This document shows positions 18,901 through 25,601 of a stretch of DNA of 64,000 bases, one piece after another. Location: the NCBI GenBank assembly GCA_015067945.1, contig SVLM01000002.1, forward strand, positions 62,001-126,000, read 5' to 3'. Position 1 is the first letter of the stretch, and every line of letters begins with the position of its first letter. Below the pieces are notes generated by a model, which saw only the letters and a list, made by a program, of their open reading frames with translations, did no database searches and was not told the origin of the DNA. The position numbers and the translations under genes were made by a program. Origin of the DNA: Oscillospiraceae bacterium. GTDB lineage: Bacteria > Bacillota > Clostridia > Oscillospirales > Oscillospiraceae.

Positions 18901-18930
18901 GGAGAAAACCCACGAAATGAGGGGAAACAC

Positions 18931-19980
18931 ATGCTTCAAACGAAAAACAGAATTCAATGGATCGACATCGCCAAGGCGATCACCATCCTGCTGGTGGTCC
19001 TGGGCCACACCCTCCGGGACGGTGCTGTGCAGAGAATGGTCTACGGCGTACATTTGCCCGCATTTTTCCTGCTGGCCGGCATGACCTGCAAGACGACAAA
19101 CATCGCCGGGCGTCTGCGGAAGGATTTCCTGCGGATCATGGTGCCTTATTATGTGTTCGGCCTGGCCAGTATTTTGATTTTTGCGGTGCTGGGCAGCGTG
19201 GCAGCGGATCAGCTTGCCATGGATGTGGATACCTCCTTCGGCAAAAATCTGGTGGAGCTGCTGGTCATGAACCCCAAGGGCGGCAGGATGAAATTTAATT
19301 TGCCGTTGTGGTTTTTACCCTGCCTGTTTGCTGTGAAATGCCTGTATTACGGCCTTGTAAAGCTGTTTCGGGACGATCAGAAGAAAATTCTCATCGCCAG
19401 CCTTGTGCTGGGTGTCATCGGCTTTGTGTATACCGGCCTGAAGGGCCCTTCCCTGCCCTTTAATTTCTCCGTTGCACTGAAAATGATGGCGTTTTTTGCT
19501 TTTGGTCAGTGGATCGTCCGAATGATCAGTGATGCCCGGGTACGCTTTTTTGGCGGCCCGTGGAACTGCATTCCCGGTATTTTGATGCTGATCGCGGCAG
19601 GCTTGGTGGGCTGGCTTGCACCAAAGGTGAACTATTCCGGTGATACATTTCCGGATGTGCTTGCGTTTTTGGTTACCTCTGTCAGCGGCAGCTTCGGCAT
19701 TTGTCTGGTGTCTATGGCAATTGAAAAAAGTAAGATTTTGGAATATGTAGGCAAAAATACGCTGGCGATTTTGGTGATGCACAAATTCCCGGTGCTGCTG
19801 TTCCAGACCGTTGGGCCGCTGAAAGCACCGCTGACCCTGACCGATGATCCGGTGGGCATTTTGGTCGCGGTTGTTGTGGCGGTTGTTTCCATTGCCGTGT
19901 GTCTGGCGGTTGGTTGGTTCATTCATCGGTTTTTGCCATTTTTGTTTGGAGATTTCTCCTGCTTTAAGAGGAAAAAGTAA
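18931..19980 (+). CDS. Acyltransferase family 3 membrane protein
   Basis: A 349-residue integral membrane O-acyltransferase (about ten hydrophobic helices) of the acyltransferase-3 family, the group that includes fucose-4-O-acetylases and peptidoglycan/teichoic acid modifying enzymes. The signature catalytic histidine sits in the first helix: IDIAKAITILLVVLGHTLR. A basic loop (RLRKDFLRIMVPYY) and NLPLWFLPCLF are typical. The substrate cannot be inferred because no polysaccharide genes adjoin. ATG 18931 follows GAGGGG; the in-frame ATG at 18856 overlaps the promoter and is rejected. Single-gene unit, ended by a REPIN rather than by a clear terminator. Confidence 0.85.
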   Translation: MLQTKNRIQWIDIAKAITILLVVLGHTLRDGAVQRMVYGVHLPAFFLLAGMTCKTTNIAGRLRKDFLRIMVPYYVFGLASILIFAVLGSVAADQLAMDVDTSFGKNLVELLVMNPKGGRMKFNLPLWFLPCLFAVKCLYYGLVKLFRDDQKKILIASLVLGVIGFVYTGLKGPSLPFNFSVALKMMAFFAFGQWIVRMISDARVRFFGGPWNCIPGILMLIAAGLVGWLAPKVNYSGDTFPDVLAFLVTSVSGSFGICLVSMAIEKSKILEYVGKNTLAILVMHKFPVLLFQTVGPLKAPLTLTDDPVGILVAVVVAVVSIAVCLAVGWFIHRFLPFLFGDFSCFKRKK

Positions 19981-19988
19981 CAATATCC

Positions 19989-20063
19989 GTAGGGGAGGGT
20001 CTTGACCCTCCCTTTTAGTTTTTCGATATGTATAAAATAGGGAGGGTCAAGACCCTCCCCTAC
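19989..20063. repeat. REPIN: inverted pair of GTAG-type REPs
   Basis: Units 19989-20012 and 20040-20063, inverted, 27 bp apart, starting 8 bp after the acyltransferase stop codon. It may act as the transcript's 3' hairpin. Confidence 0.88.
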
Positions 20064-20092
20064 GATCACGATCGATAGAGCGTGTAGGGGCG

Positions 20093-20213
20093 GCCATTGG
20101 CCGTCCGCGTGTCATTCTGAGCGGAGCTGCGATAGCAGCGAAGTCGAAGAATCCGTAGCCTTTCGTGGGGAGAACGGATCCTTCGACTCCCCTTCGGGTC
20201 GCTCAGGATGACA
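20093..20213. repeat. GTAG-type unit joined to a CATTCTGAGC element
   Basis: 20093-20109 is a GTAGGGGCGGCCATTGGCC-type unit; 20110-20213 is a CATTCTGAGC / GCTCAGGATGACA element with inner inverted pair GAAGTCGAAGAATCC and GGATCCTTCGACTCC. Confidence 0.83.
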
Positions 20214-20257
20214 TAGGTGGTTTTTTCGGGCAATTCATGAATCGCCCTTACAGAGAC

Positions 20258-20291
20258 AAAAAAGACACGCTTTGCAGCGTGTCTTTTTTAT
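20258..20291 (-). terminator. Intrinsic terminator of the Na+ decarboxylase operon
   Basis: Stem AAAGACACGCT / AGCGTGTCTTT with flanking A and T runs, just after the last operon gene on the minus strand. Confidence 0.87.
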
Positions 20292-20296
20292 AGGAA

Positions 20297-21511
20297 TTAT
20301 GCTCCAAAAATGCTCAGCAGGAAGCCTGCGGCGATGGCGGAGCCGATGACACCGGCCACGTTGGGGCCCATGGCGTGCATCAGCAGGAAGTTGGAAGGAT
20401 TGGCCTTCTGGCCTTCCACATTGGCCACACGGGCGGCCATGGGCACGGCGGAAACGCCGGCAGAGCCGATCAGCGGATTGACCTTGCCCTTGGTCAGCTT
20501 GCACATCACCACGCCACCCAGCAGACCGCCGGCGGTGGACAGGATGAATGCACCGACACCCAGCAGCACGATAGCCAGGGTTTGGCCGGTGAGGAAGTTG
20601 GAGCCAACCATGGTAGAACCCACAGCGGTGGACAGCAGAATGGTGACGATGTTCATCAGGGCGTTCTGCATGGTGTCGGACAGACGGTCGGTCACACCGG
20701 TTTCCTTTAAGAGGTTACCCAGCATCAGGCAGCCGATCAAAGCTGCGGTGTCCGGCAGCAGCAGAGCAACGAAAATGGTGACGACGATGGGGAAAATGAT
20801 CTTTTCCGCCTTGGAGACCTCACGGGTCTGCACCATCTTGATGGCACGCTGCTGGGGTGTGGTCATCAGCTTCATGATGGGAGGCTGAATCAGGGGAATC
20901 AGAGCCATGTAAGAGTAAGCCGCCACGGCAATGGCACCCAGCAGATGGGGAGCCAGCTGAGAAGTGACGAAGATGGCGGTGGGGCCGTCAGCACCACCGA
21001 TGCTGCCGATGGCAGAGGCTTCGCCGCCGGTAAAGCCCATGGCCACTGCAGCGAAGAATGCGACAAACACGCCCAGCTGAGCAGCTGCACCCAGCAGCAG
21101 GCTTTTGGGATTACTCAGCAGAGGACCAAAATCGGTCATGGCACCAACGCCCATGAAGATCAGGCAGGGGTACAGACTGGTTTTCACGCCGATGTAGAAA
21201 ATATCCAGCAGGCCACCATCCCGAAGGATTGCTCCATAGGAGTGATAGGCTTCATGCTCAGCGTTCATGAAGTTGTTCCACAGCTCCTGGTGGTACAGAC
21301 CTGCACCGGGCAGGTTGGTCAGGATACAACCGAAAGCAATGCCGCACAGCAACAGGGGCTCAAACTTCTTGACAATGGCCAGATACAGCAGAACACAGCC
21401 GAAGGCGATCATCACCAGGTTCTGCCAGCCGCCCTGGGAAGTGAAGCCGGCAATGATTGCGGCAAAGCCGGAATCATTCCACAAATTCAGCAAAATTTCA
21501 CCGATATTCAT
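20297..21511 (-). CDS. Na+-translocating decarboxylase beta subunit, second copy (OadB/GcdB family)
   Basis: Integral membrane subunit (404 residues) that decarboxylates carboxybiotin and pumps Na+ outward. The functional aspartate lies in SIGGADGPTAIFVTSQ, and the second conserved region near the C-terminus reads GSAGVSAVPMAARVAN then HAMGPNVAGVIGSAIAAG. Compared with the other beta copy (22027-23124) it has a longer N-terminus and an extra loop near residues 70-100. It overlaps the preceding gamma-like gene by 4 bp. Having two beta genes behind one carboxyltransferase gene is unusual; this copy could form an alternative pump or a heteromeric membrane sector. Confidence 0.88.
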   Translation of the reverse strand: MNIGEILLNLWNDSGFAAIIAGFTSQGGWQNLVMIAFGCVLLYLAIVKKFEPLLLCGIAFGCILTNLPGAGLYHQELWNNFMNAEHEAYHSYGAILRDGGLLDIFYIGVKTSLYPCLIFMGVGAMTDFGPLLSNPKSLLLGAAAQLGVFVAFFAAVAMGFTGGEASAIGSIGGADGPTAIFVTSQLAPHLLGAIAVAAYSYMALIPLIQPPIMKLMTTPQQRAIKMVQTREVSKAEKIIFPIVVTIFVALLLPDTAALIGCLMLGNLLKETGVTDRLSDTMQNALMNIVTILLSTAVGSTMVGSNFLTGQTLAIVLLGVGAFILSTAGGLLGGVVMCKLTKGKVNPLIGSAGVSAVPMAARVANVEGQKANPSNFLLMHAMGPNVAGVIGSAIAAGFLLSIFGA

Positions 21512-21858
21512 TCTTCTACCTCCCGAATGGACAGGAATCGCAGCTCATTGAGAGGCTTGCCCAGCTTGTCGGCCACGATGGCCATCAGCATGGCTGCGAT
21601 CTTGGGCTCTACATTGTGCAGCTTCAGGTCGCCTGCGGCACCGGGAGCGGTGGGGGCTGCAACCTCCTCTACGGGGGCAACAACCACCGGCTCTGCCTGA
21701 GCCTTCCGCTTCTTGTCGGCGGCGATGAAGCATTTGCCGATGGCAATGACCACCAGCATCAGCAGGATCAGGCCGAAGAATACAACGGCATAGCCCAGCA
21801 GTGCGTAAACACCTGCTTCACCGAGGGTAATCGGTGCAGGATTATCTGTTAAAAACAT
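21508..21858 (-). CDS. OadG-like gamma/delta subunit, second copy
   Basis: A 116-residue protein with one N-terminal membrane helix (about residues 13-40), a Pro/Ala/Val-rich linker and a conserved soluble tail (LKLHNVEPKIAAMLMAIVAD followed by KLGKPLNEL). OadG-family subunits tie the biotin-carrying peripheral part to the membrane beta subunit. The tail is nearly identical to that of the other copy (23540-23869) while the N-terminal halves differ, so the tail is the part under shared selection, probably a docking segment. The downstream beta gene starts inside its last codon. Confidence 0.83.
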   Translation of the reverse strand: MFLTDNPAPITLGEAGVYALLGYAVVFFGLILLMLVVIAIGKCFIAADKKRKAQAEPVVVAPVEEVAAPTAPGAAGDLKLHNVEPKIAAMLMAIVADKLGKPLNELRFLSIREVEE

Positions 21859-21885
21859 GGGAAAAACCCTCCTTGGGGGAAATCT

Positions 21886-22023
21886 TTATTTGTCGGAAAA
21901 GAGCCAGTTGATGAGCATGGTGGTCAGAATGATCAGACCGATAACCACGAAGATTACCAGCATACCAATGCCCATATTGCTCAGCCGCTCCACAAAAGCA
22001 TAGGGATTAAATTGAATATTCAT
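21886..22023 (-). CDS. 45-residue single-helix membrane peptide in the decarboxylase operon
   Basis: A short ORF from ATG 22023 to a TAA at 21886-21888, preceded by GGAGG with a 7-nt spacing. The product starts MNIQFNPYAFVERLSNMGIG, continues through a hydrophobic stretch MLVIFVVIGLIILTTMLINW and ends LFSDK. It is a single membrane helix resembling the N-terminal helix of an OadG subunit without the soluble tail. Spacing to both neighbours (4 bp and 28 bp), the strong ribosome site and codon use support a real gene. It may be the small accessory subunit of one pump, comparable in size to the epsilon subunit of Veillonella methylmalonyl-CoA decarboxylase; that comparison is by size and position only. 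Confidence 0.75.
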   Translation of the reverse strand: MNIQFNPYAFVERLSNMGIGMLVIFVVIGLIILTTMLINWLFSDK

Positions 22024-22026
22024 AAC

Positions 22027-23124
22027 TTAACCTCCAAACATGCTCAGAATAATGCCGCCGGCGATAACAGATGCGATCTGACCGGAAACATTGACGCCGA
22101 TGGAGTGCATCAGCAGGTGGTTCTGGGGATCTTCGGCAAGACCCATCTTATGTACGATACGGCCGGACATGGGGAATGCGGAAATACCGGCAGCACCGAT
22201 CATGGGATTGATCTTCTTCTTGGAGAATACATTGATCAGCTTTGCGAACAGCACGCCGCCGGCGGTGTCCACAATGAAAGCGATCAGACCCAGGCCCATA
22301 ATCAGCAGGGTGTCCACCTGCAGGAACTTGTCCGCAACCATATTGAAGGCCACGGAAATGCCCAGGAAAATGGTGATCAGGTTTGCCAGCACATTCTGTG
22401 CGGTCTCGGACAGGCTTTCCAGCACACCGCACTCACGGATCAGGTTGCCGAACATCAGGAAACCGATCAGGGCGGTGGCATCGGGAACGATGGCAGAGGC
22501 CACGATGGTGATAATGATGGGGAACATGATACGGGTGGTCTTGCTGACGGACTTCTGCTCGTAGGGCATACGGATCATCCGTTCCTTCTTGGTGGTCAAA
22601 GCCTTGATCACCGGGGGCTGGATGACGGGAACCAGAGCCATGTAGGAGTAAGCTGCCACGGTGATGGCACCGACATAGTTAGAACCCAAAGTGTTTGCAA
22701 CAGCAATGGAGGTGGGGCCGTCGGCAGCACCGATGATGGCGATGGAGGCGGCGTCCTTAGCCTCGGGGAAGAATACGGAAGCCATGCTCAGGGTAAAGAA
22801 GATACCGAACTGGGCAGCTGCACCGAAGAGCATCAGCTTGGGGTTGGTCAGCAGGGGGCCAAAGTCGATCATGGCACCGATGCCGATGAACAGCAGCAGG
22901 GGGAACAGCTCGTTGGCGATACCTGCGTTATACAGCTCCTGGATGGGGCCGATGAGAGCGGTAGAACCGGGAATGTTGACCAGAATCGTACCCAGACCCA
23001 TGGGCAGGAGCAGAGAGGGCTCCATTTCCTTCTTGATAGCAAGGTATATCAGCAGACAGCCCAGCAGGATCATCACGATGTCCTGCCACTGGAATTTCAG
23101 TAGGTTTTCGTACAGAATTTCCAT
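22027..23124 (-). CDS. Na+-translocating decarboxylase beta subunit, first copy (OadB/GcdB family)
   Basis: A 365-residue membrane subunit, the standard length for the family. The functional aspartate segment is AIIGAADGPTSIAVAN; the C-terminal region has GAAGISAFPMSGRIVH and HSIGVNVSGQIASVIAGG. It catalyses the Na+-coupled decarboxylation of the biotin carrier encoded just upstream. It follows the biotin carrier gene by 12 bp. The substrate of the complex is set by the alpha subunit, not by this protein. Confidence 0.92.
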   Translation of the reverse strand: MEILYENLLKFQWQDIVMILLGCLLIYLAIKKEMEPSLLLPMGLGTILVNIPGSTALIGPIQELYNAGIANELFPLLLFIGIGAMIDFGPLLTNPKLMLFGAAAQFGIFFTLSMASVFFPEAKDAASIAIIGAADGPTSIAVANTLGSNYVGAITVAAYSYMALVPVIQPPVIKALTTKKERMIRMPYEQKSVSKTTRIMFPIIITIVASAIVPDATALIGFLMFGNLIRECGVLESLSETAQNVLANLITIFLGISVAFNMVADKFLQVDTLLIMGLGLIAFIVDTAGGVLFAKLINVFSKKKINPMIGAAGISAFPMSGRIVHKMGLAEDPQNHLLMHSIGVNVSGQIASVIAGGIILSMFGG

Positions 23125-23136
23125 ATTGTCCTCCCC

Positions 23137-23538
23137 TTAGGCGATGACAACAAGCACATCACCGGAGGAAACGGAGGAACCCTTGGAAACAACAACCTGG
23201 GAAATGGTACCGGCCTTGGGAGCGGTAATGTCATTCTCCATTTTCATAGCCTCCAGAACGCACAGAACATCGCCGGCGTTGACAGCCTGACCCTGGGTGA
23301 CATTCACGCGGACAATGGCACCGGGCATGGGAGCACAAACCTGCTCGCCTGCACCGACTACAACGGGAGCGGCAGCAGGAGCAGCGGCGGGAGCGGCAGC
23401 GGGGGCTGCTGCAGGGGCAGCAGGAGCGGGGGCGGCAGCAGCAGGAGCCACAGCCTCATACTCGGAAAGCAGCATGGCCTTGCCGGCCTCTACCTCAACC
23501 TCGTAGACCCGATTATTCAGAGTAATCTTGTATTTCAT
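23137..23538 (-). CDS. Biotin carboxyl carrier protein of the decarboxylase
   Basis: A 133-residue biotin/lipoyl attachment protein. A Pro/Ala-rich flexible linker (about residues 35-62) precedes the biotinyl domain, whose modified lysine lies in the standard EAMKMEND motif. It shuttles CO2 from the carboxyltransferase to the membrane beta subunit. ATG 23538 (MKYKITLNNRVYEVEV) follows AAGGAGGTCAAATAAC; the upstream in-frame start at 23577 lies within the preceding gene. The repetitive GCAGC-rich linker DNA is coding and not a separate repeat. Confidence 0.92.
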   Translation of the reverse strand: MKYKITLNNRVYEVEVEAGKAMLLSEYEAVAPAAAAPAPAAPAAAPAAAPAAAPAAAPVVVGAGEQVCAPMPGAIVRVNVTQGQAVNAGDVLCVLEAMKMENDITAPKAGTISQVVVSKGSSVSSGDVLVVIA

Positions 23539-23539
23539 G

Positions 23540-23869
23540 TTATTTGACCTCCTTAATGGAAATGAAATGAAGCTCATTCAGGGGCTTGCCCAGTTTGTCG
23601 GCCACAATGGCCATCAGCATAGCGGCAGTCTTGGGTTCTACATCGTGGAGCTTCAGCTGGCCGGCACTGCCGGGAGCCACGGGGGCAGGAGCAGCGGGAG
23701 CGGCAACCTCCTCCACGGTGACAGCGGCAGATTTTTTGTTGGAAGCAGCCTTGCGGATCACGGCAATGATCACCACAAGAGCCAGCAGAGCCACCAGACC
23801 CAAAGTCAGAGCGGTATCCAATGCGGTAGGATTGGTCACCACTTCTTCAGCAGCGGATAAGAAAGGCAT
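23540..23869 (-). CDS. OadG-like gamma/delta subunit, first copy
   Basis: A 109-residue protein: N-terminal segment, one membrane helix (about residues 20-40), charged KKS region, Pro/Ala-rich linker, and the conserved tail LKLHDVEPKTAAMLMAIVAD then KLGKPLNEL. It presumably anchors the biotin carrier and carboxyltransferase to the beta subunit. It starts 12 bp after the alpha subunit gene with AAGGAGG, and its stop codon abuts the biotin carrier start. Confidence 0.83.
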   Translation of the reverse strand: MPFLSAAEEVVTNPTALDTALTLGLVALLALVVIIAVIRKAASNKKSAAVTVEEVAAPAAPAPVAPGSAGQLKLHDVEPKTAAMLMAIVADKLGKPLNELHFISIKEVK

Positions 23870-23880
23870 GGGCTACCTCC

Positions 23881-25263
23881 TTATGCTTCGACGATGGAGT
23901 AGGTGCAGATGTTCTCTTCCTTGACCTTGCGTTCCTCGAAGAACTTTTCGGCCAGGTTGGGGAATGCAATGTAGCTGAGCACATCCTCGTCGGACTTAGC
24001 GATGCCCTCCAGCTTCTTCCGGGTGTCGTCTACAATGGGAGCCAGAGTGTCGGCATAGCGGCCTTCCAGGGGCTTTTCGTCGCCCAGGATCTGCTTCTGG
24101 ATTTCGGGGTTGATGGGTGCGGGGGTGATGCCGTACTCACCGCGGCAGTAAGCCTTGATTTCCTTGGAAACGGTCTTGTAACGCTCACCGTCCAGCACAT
24201 TGCGGACAGCCTGAACGCCGACCATCTGGGAGGTGGGGGTGACCAGCGGGGGGTAACCCATGTCGGCACGGACCTTGGGAGTTTCGGCAAGAGCCTCTTC
24301 GAACTTGTCCAGAGCGTTCATCTGCTTGAGCTGACTCAGCAGGTTAGAAAGCATACCGCCGGGAACCTGGTAGGTCAGGCACTGGGTGTCGGTAGCCATG
24401 GCCTTGGGCATCAGAGTGCCGTCGGCAACGAACTCGTCGCGAACGCCCTTGAAGTAGTCGGACATAGCGGTCAGGCAGCTGTCGTCCAGATCCACCTGAT
24501 AGCCCAGCTGACGCAGAGCGTAAGCCAGAGTTTCGGTGGCGGGCTGGCTGGTGCCGCCGGAGAAGGGAGAAATGGCGGTGTCGATGATGTCACAGCCGGC
24601 CTCCACAGCCTTCAGGTAGGTCATGAATGCAAGACCGGTGGTGGAGTGGGTGTGCAGGTCGATGGGCAGATCCACGGCGTCCTTGATGGCGGAAACCAGA
24701 TCGTAGGCTTCCTTGGGGCCCATGATGCCGGCCATGTCCTTGATGCAGATGGTGGATGCACCCATTTCCTTCAGCTCCTTGACCATCTCCACATACTTGG
24801 CGTGGGTGTGGACGGGGCTGGTGGTGTAGGAAATGGTGCCGGAAGCGATGGCACCGGCCTTGGCGGTGGCTTCCATAGCGACCTTCATGTTATTAACGTC
24901 GTTCAGAGCGTCGAAAATACGGATCACATCGATGCCGTTTTCCACAGCCTTGGCGACGAAGAGCTTGACAAAATCATCGGGATAGTGGGAGTAGCCCAGA
25001 ACGTTCTGACCACGCAGCAGCATCTGCAGCTTGGTGTTGGGCATCTTGGCGCGGATCTTACGCAGACGCTCCCAGGGATCTTCGTTCAGGTAACGCAGGC
25101 AGACGTCAAAGGTAGCACCGCCCCAGCATTCTGCGGCATAGAAGCCGGCCTTGTCGATGGTTTCCAGCATGGGCTCGAACTTCTCGAAGGGCAGACGGGT
25201 GGCGATGAGGGACTGGTTTGCGTCACGCAGAACGGTCTCAACGAACTGTACTTTTTGTGCCAT
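23881..25263 (-). CDS. oadA: Carboxyltransferase (alpha) subunit, oxaloacetate decarboxylase/pyruvate carboxylase 5S type
   Basis: A 460-residue TIM-barrel carboxyltransferase that moves CO2 from substrate to biotin. Family landmarks: TVLRDANQSLIATRLP (metal-binding Asp), CWGGATFDVCLRYLNEDPWE, the carbamylated lysine region TICIKDMAGIMGP, and the metal-binding DLHTHSTTGLA, with a PATETLAYALR stretch. No fused biotin domain is present, so the separate carrier (23137-23538) is its partner. Oxaloacetate is the likeliest substrate, consistent with pckA elsewhere in the window, but related substrates such as methylmalonyl-CoA use a different alpha family. The start MAQKVQFVE at 25263 has GGAGG 10-11 nt upstream. 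Confidence 0.88.
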   Translation of the reverse strand: MAQKVQFVETVLRDANQSLIATRLPFEKFEPMLETIDKAGFYAAECWGGATFDVCLRYLNEDPWERLRKIRAKMPNTKLQMLLRGQNVLGYSHYPDDFVKLFVAKAVENGIDVIRIFDALNDVNNMKVAMEATAKAGAIASGTISYTTSPVHTHAKYVEMVKELKEMGASTICIKDMAGIMGPKEAYDLVSAIKDAVDLPIDLHTHSTTGLAFMTYLKAVEAGCDIIDTAISPFSGGTSQPATETLAYALRQLGYQVDLDDSCLTAMSDYFKGVRDEFVADGTLMPKAMATDTQCLTYQVPGGMLSNLLSQLKQMNALDKFEEALAETPKVRADMGYPPLVTPTSQMVGVQAVRNVLDGERYKTVSKEIKAYCRGEYGITPAPINPEIQKQILGDEKPLEGRYADTLAPIVDDTRKKLEGIAKSDEDVLSYIAFPNLAEKFFEERKVKEENICTYSIVEA

Positions 25264-25318
25264 TTTGTATGTAACCTCCATTTGGATTAAAATAAATAAC
25301 GGATTTATCAAATCAGGC

Positions 25319-25344
25319 ATTTAACAGACCTTGGTATGTTAAAT
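25319..25344. promoter_or_regulatory. Inverted repeat (candidate operator) in the oadA leader
   Basis: Perfect 8-bp arms ATTTAACA and TGTTAAAT separated by 10 bp, lying just downstream of the predicted transcription start of the decarboxylase operon. The binding protein is unknown. Confidence 0.45.
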
Positions 25345-25363
25345 CCCAATCTTCACCAAATAC

Positions 25364-25392
25364 AATATAACATAAAAAAACGGAAATGTAAA
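25364..25392 (-). promoter_or_regulatory. Promoter of the Na+ decarboxylase operon
   Basis: On the minus strand, TTTACA (25392-25387), a 17-bp spacer, TATATT (25369-25364). It lies about 100 bp upstream of oadA. Confidence 0.6.
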
Positions 25393-25452
25393 TATGCTTT
25401 TTAGTGGTTTTGGACTGTTTTTAGATATAATATTCCCATGCTTTTCCCCCAT

Positions 25453-25547
25453 TGTCATCCTGAGCGAGCCGCAGGCGAGTCGAAGGATCCGTCCTCTTTG
25501 TTGGGGTGCGGATTCCTCGACTTCACTTCGTTCCGCTCGGAATGACA
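25453..25547. repeat. CATTCTGAGC / GAAGTCGAAG palindromic element
   Basis: Outer arms TGTCATCCTGAGC and GCTCGGAATGACA, inner arms GAGTCGAAGGATCCG and CGGATTCCTCGACTTC. Located between the oadA promoter and the terminator of the FAD oxidoreductase gene. Confidence 0.83.
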
Positions 25548-25564
25548 TAACGCAGGGACAAGCA

Positions 25565-25601
25565 AAAAAAGGAGAACATCCTTGGATGTTCTCCTTTTTT
25601 A
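25565..25601 (-). terminator. Intrinsic terminator after the FAD oxidoreductase gene
   Basis: Stem AAAGGAGAACATCC / GGATGTTCTCCTTT with T-rich tails on both strands. Confidence 0.88.

Noticed and set aside
23340-23470. GCAGC-rich low-complexity DNA in the decarboxylase operon
   Set aside because: It encodes the Pro/Ala linker of the biotin carrier protein.
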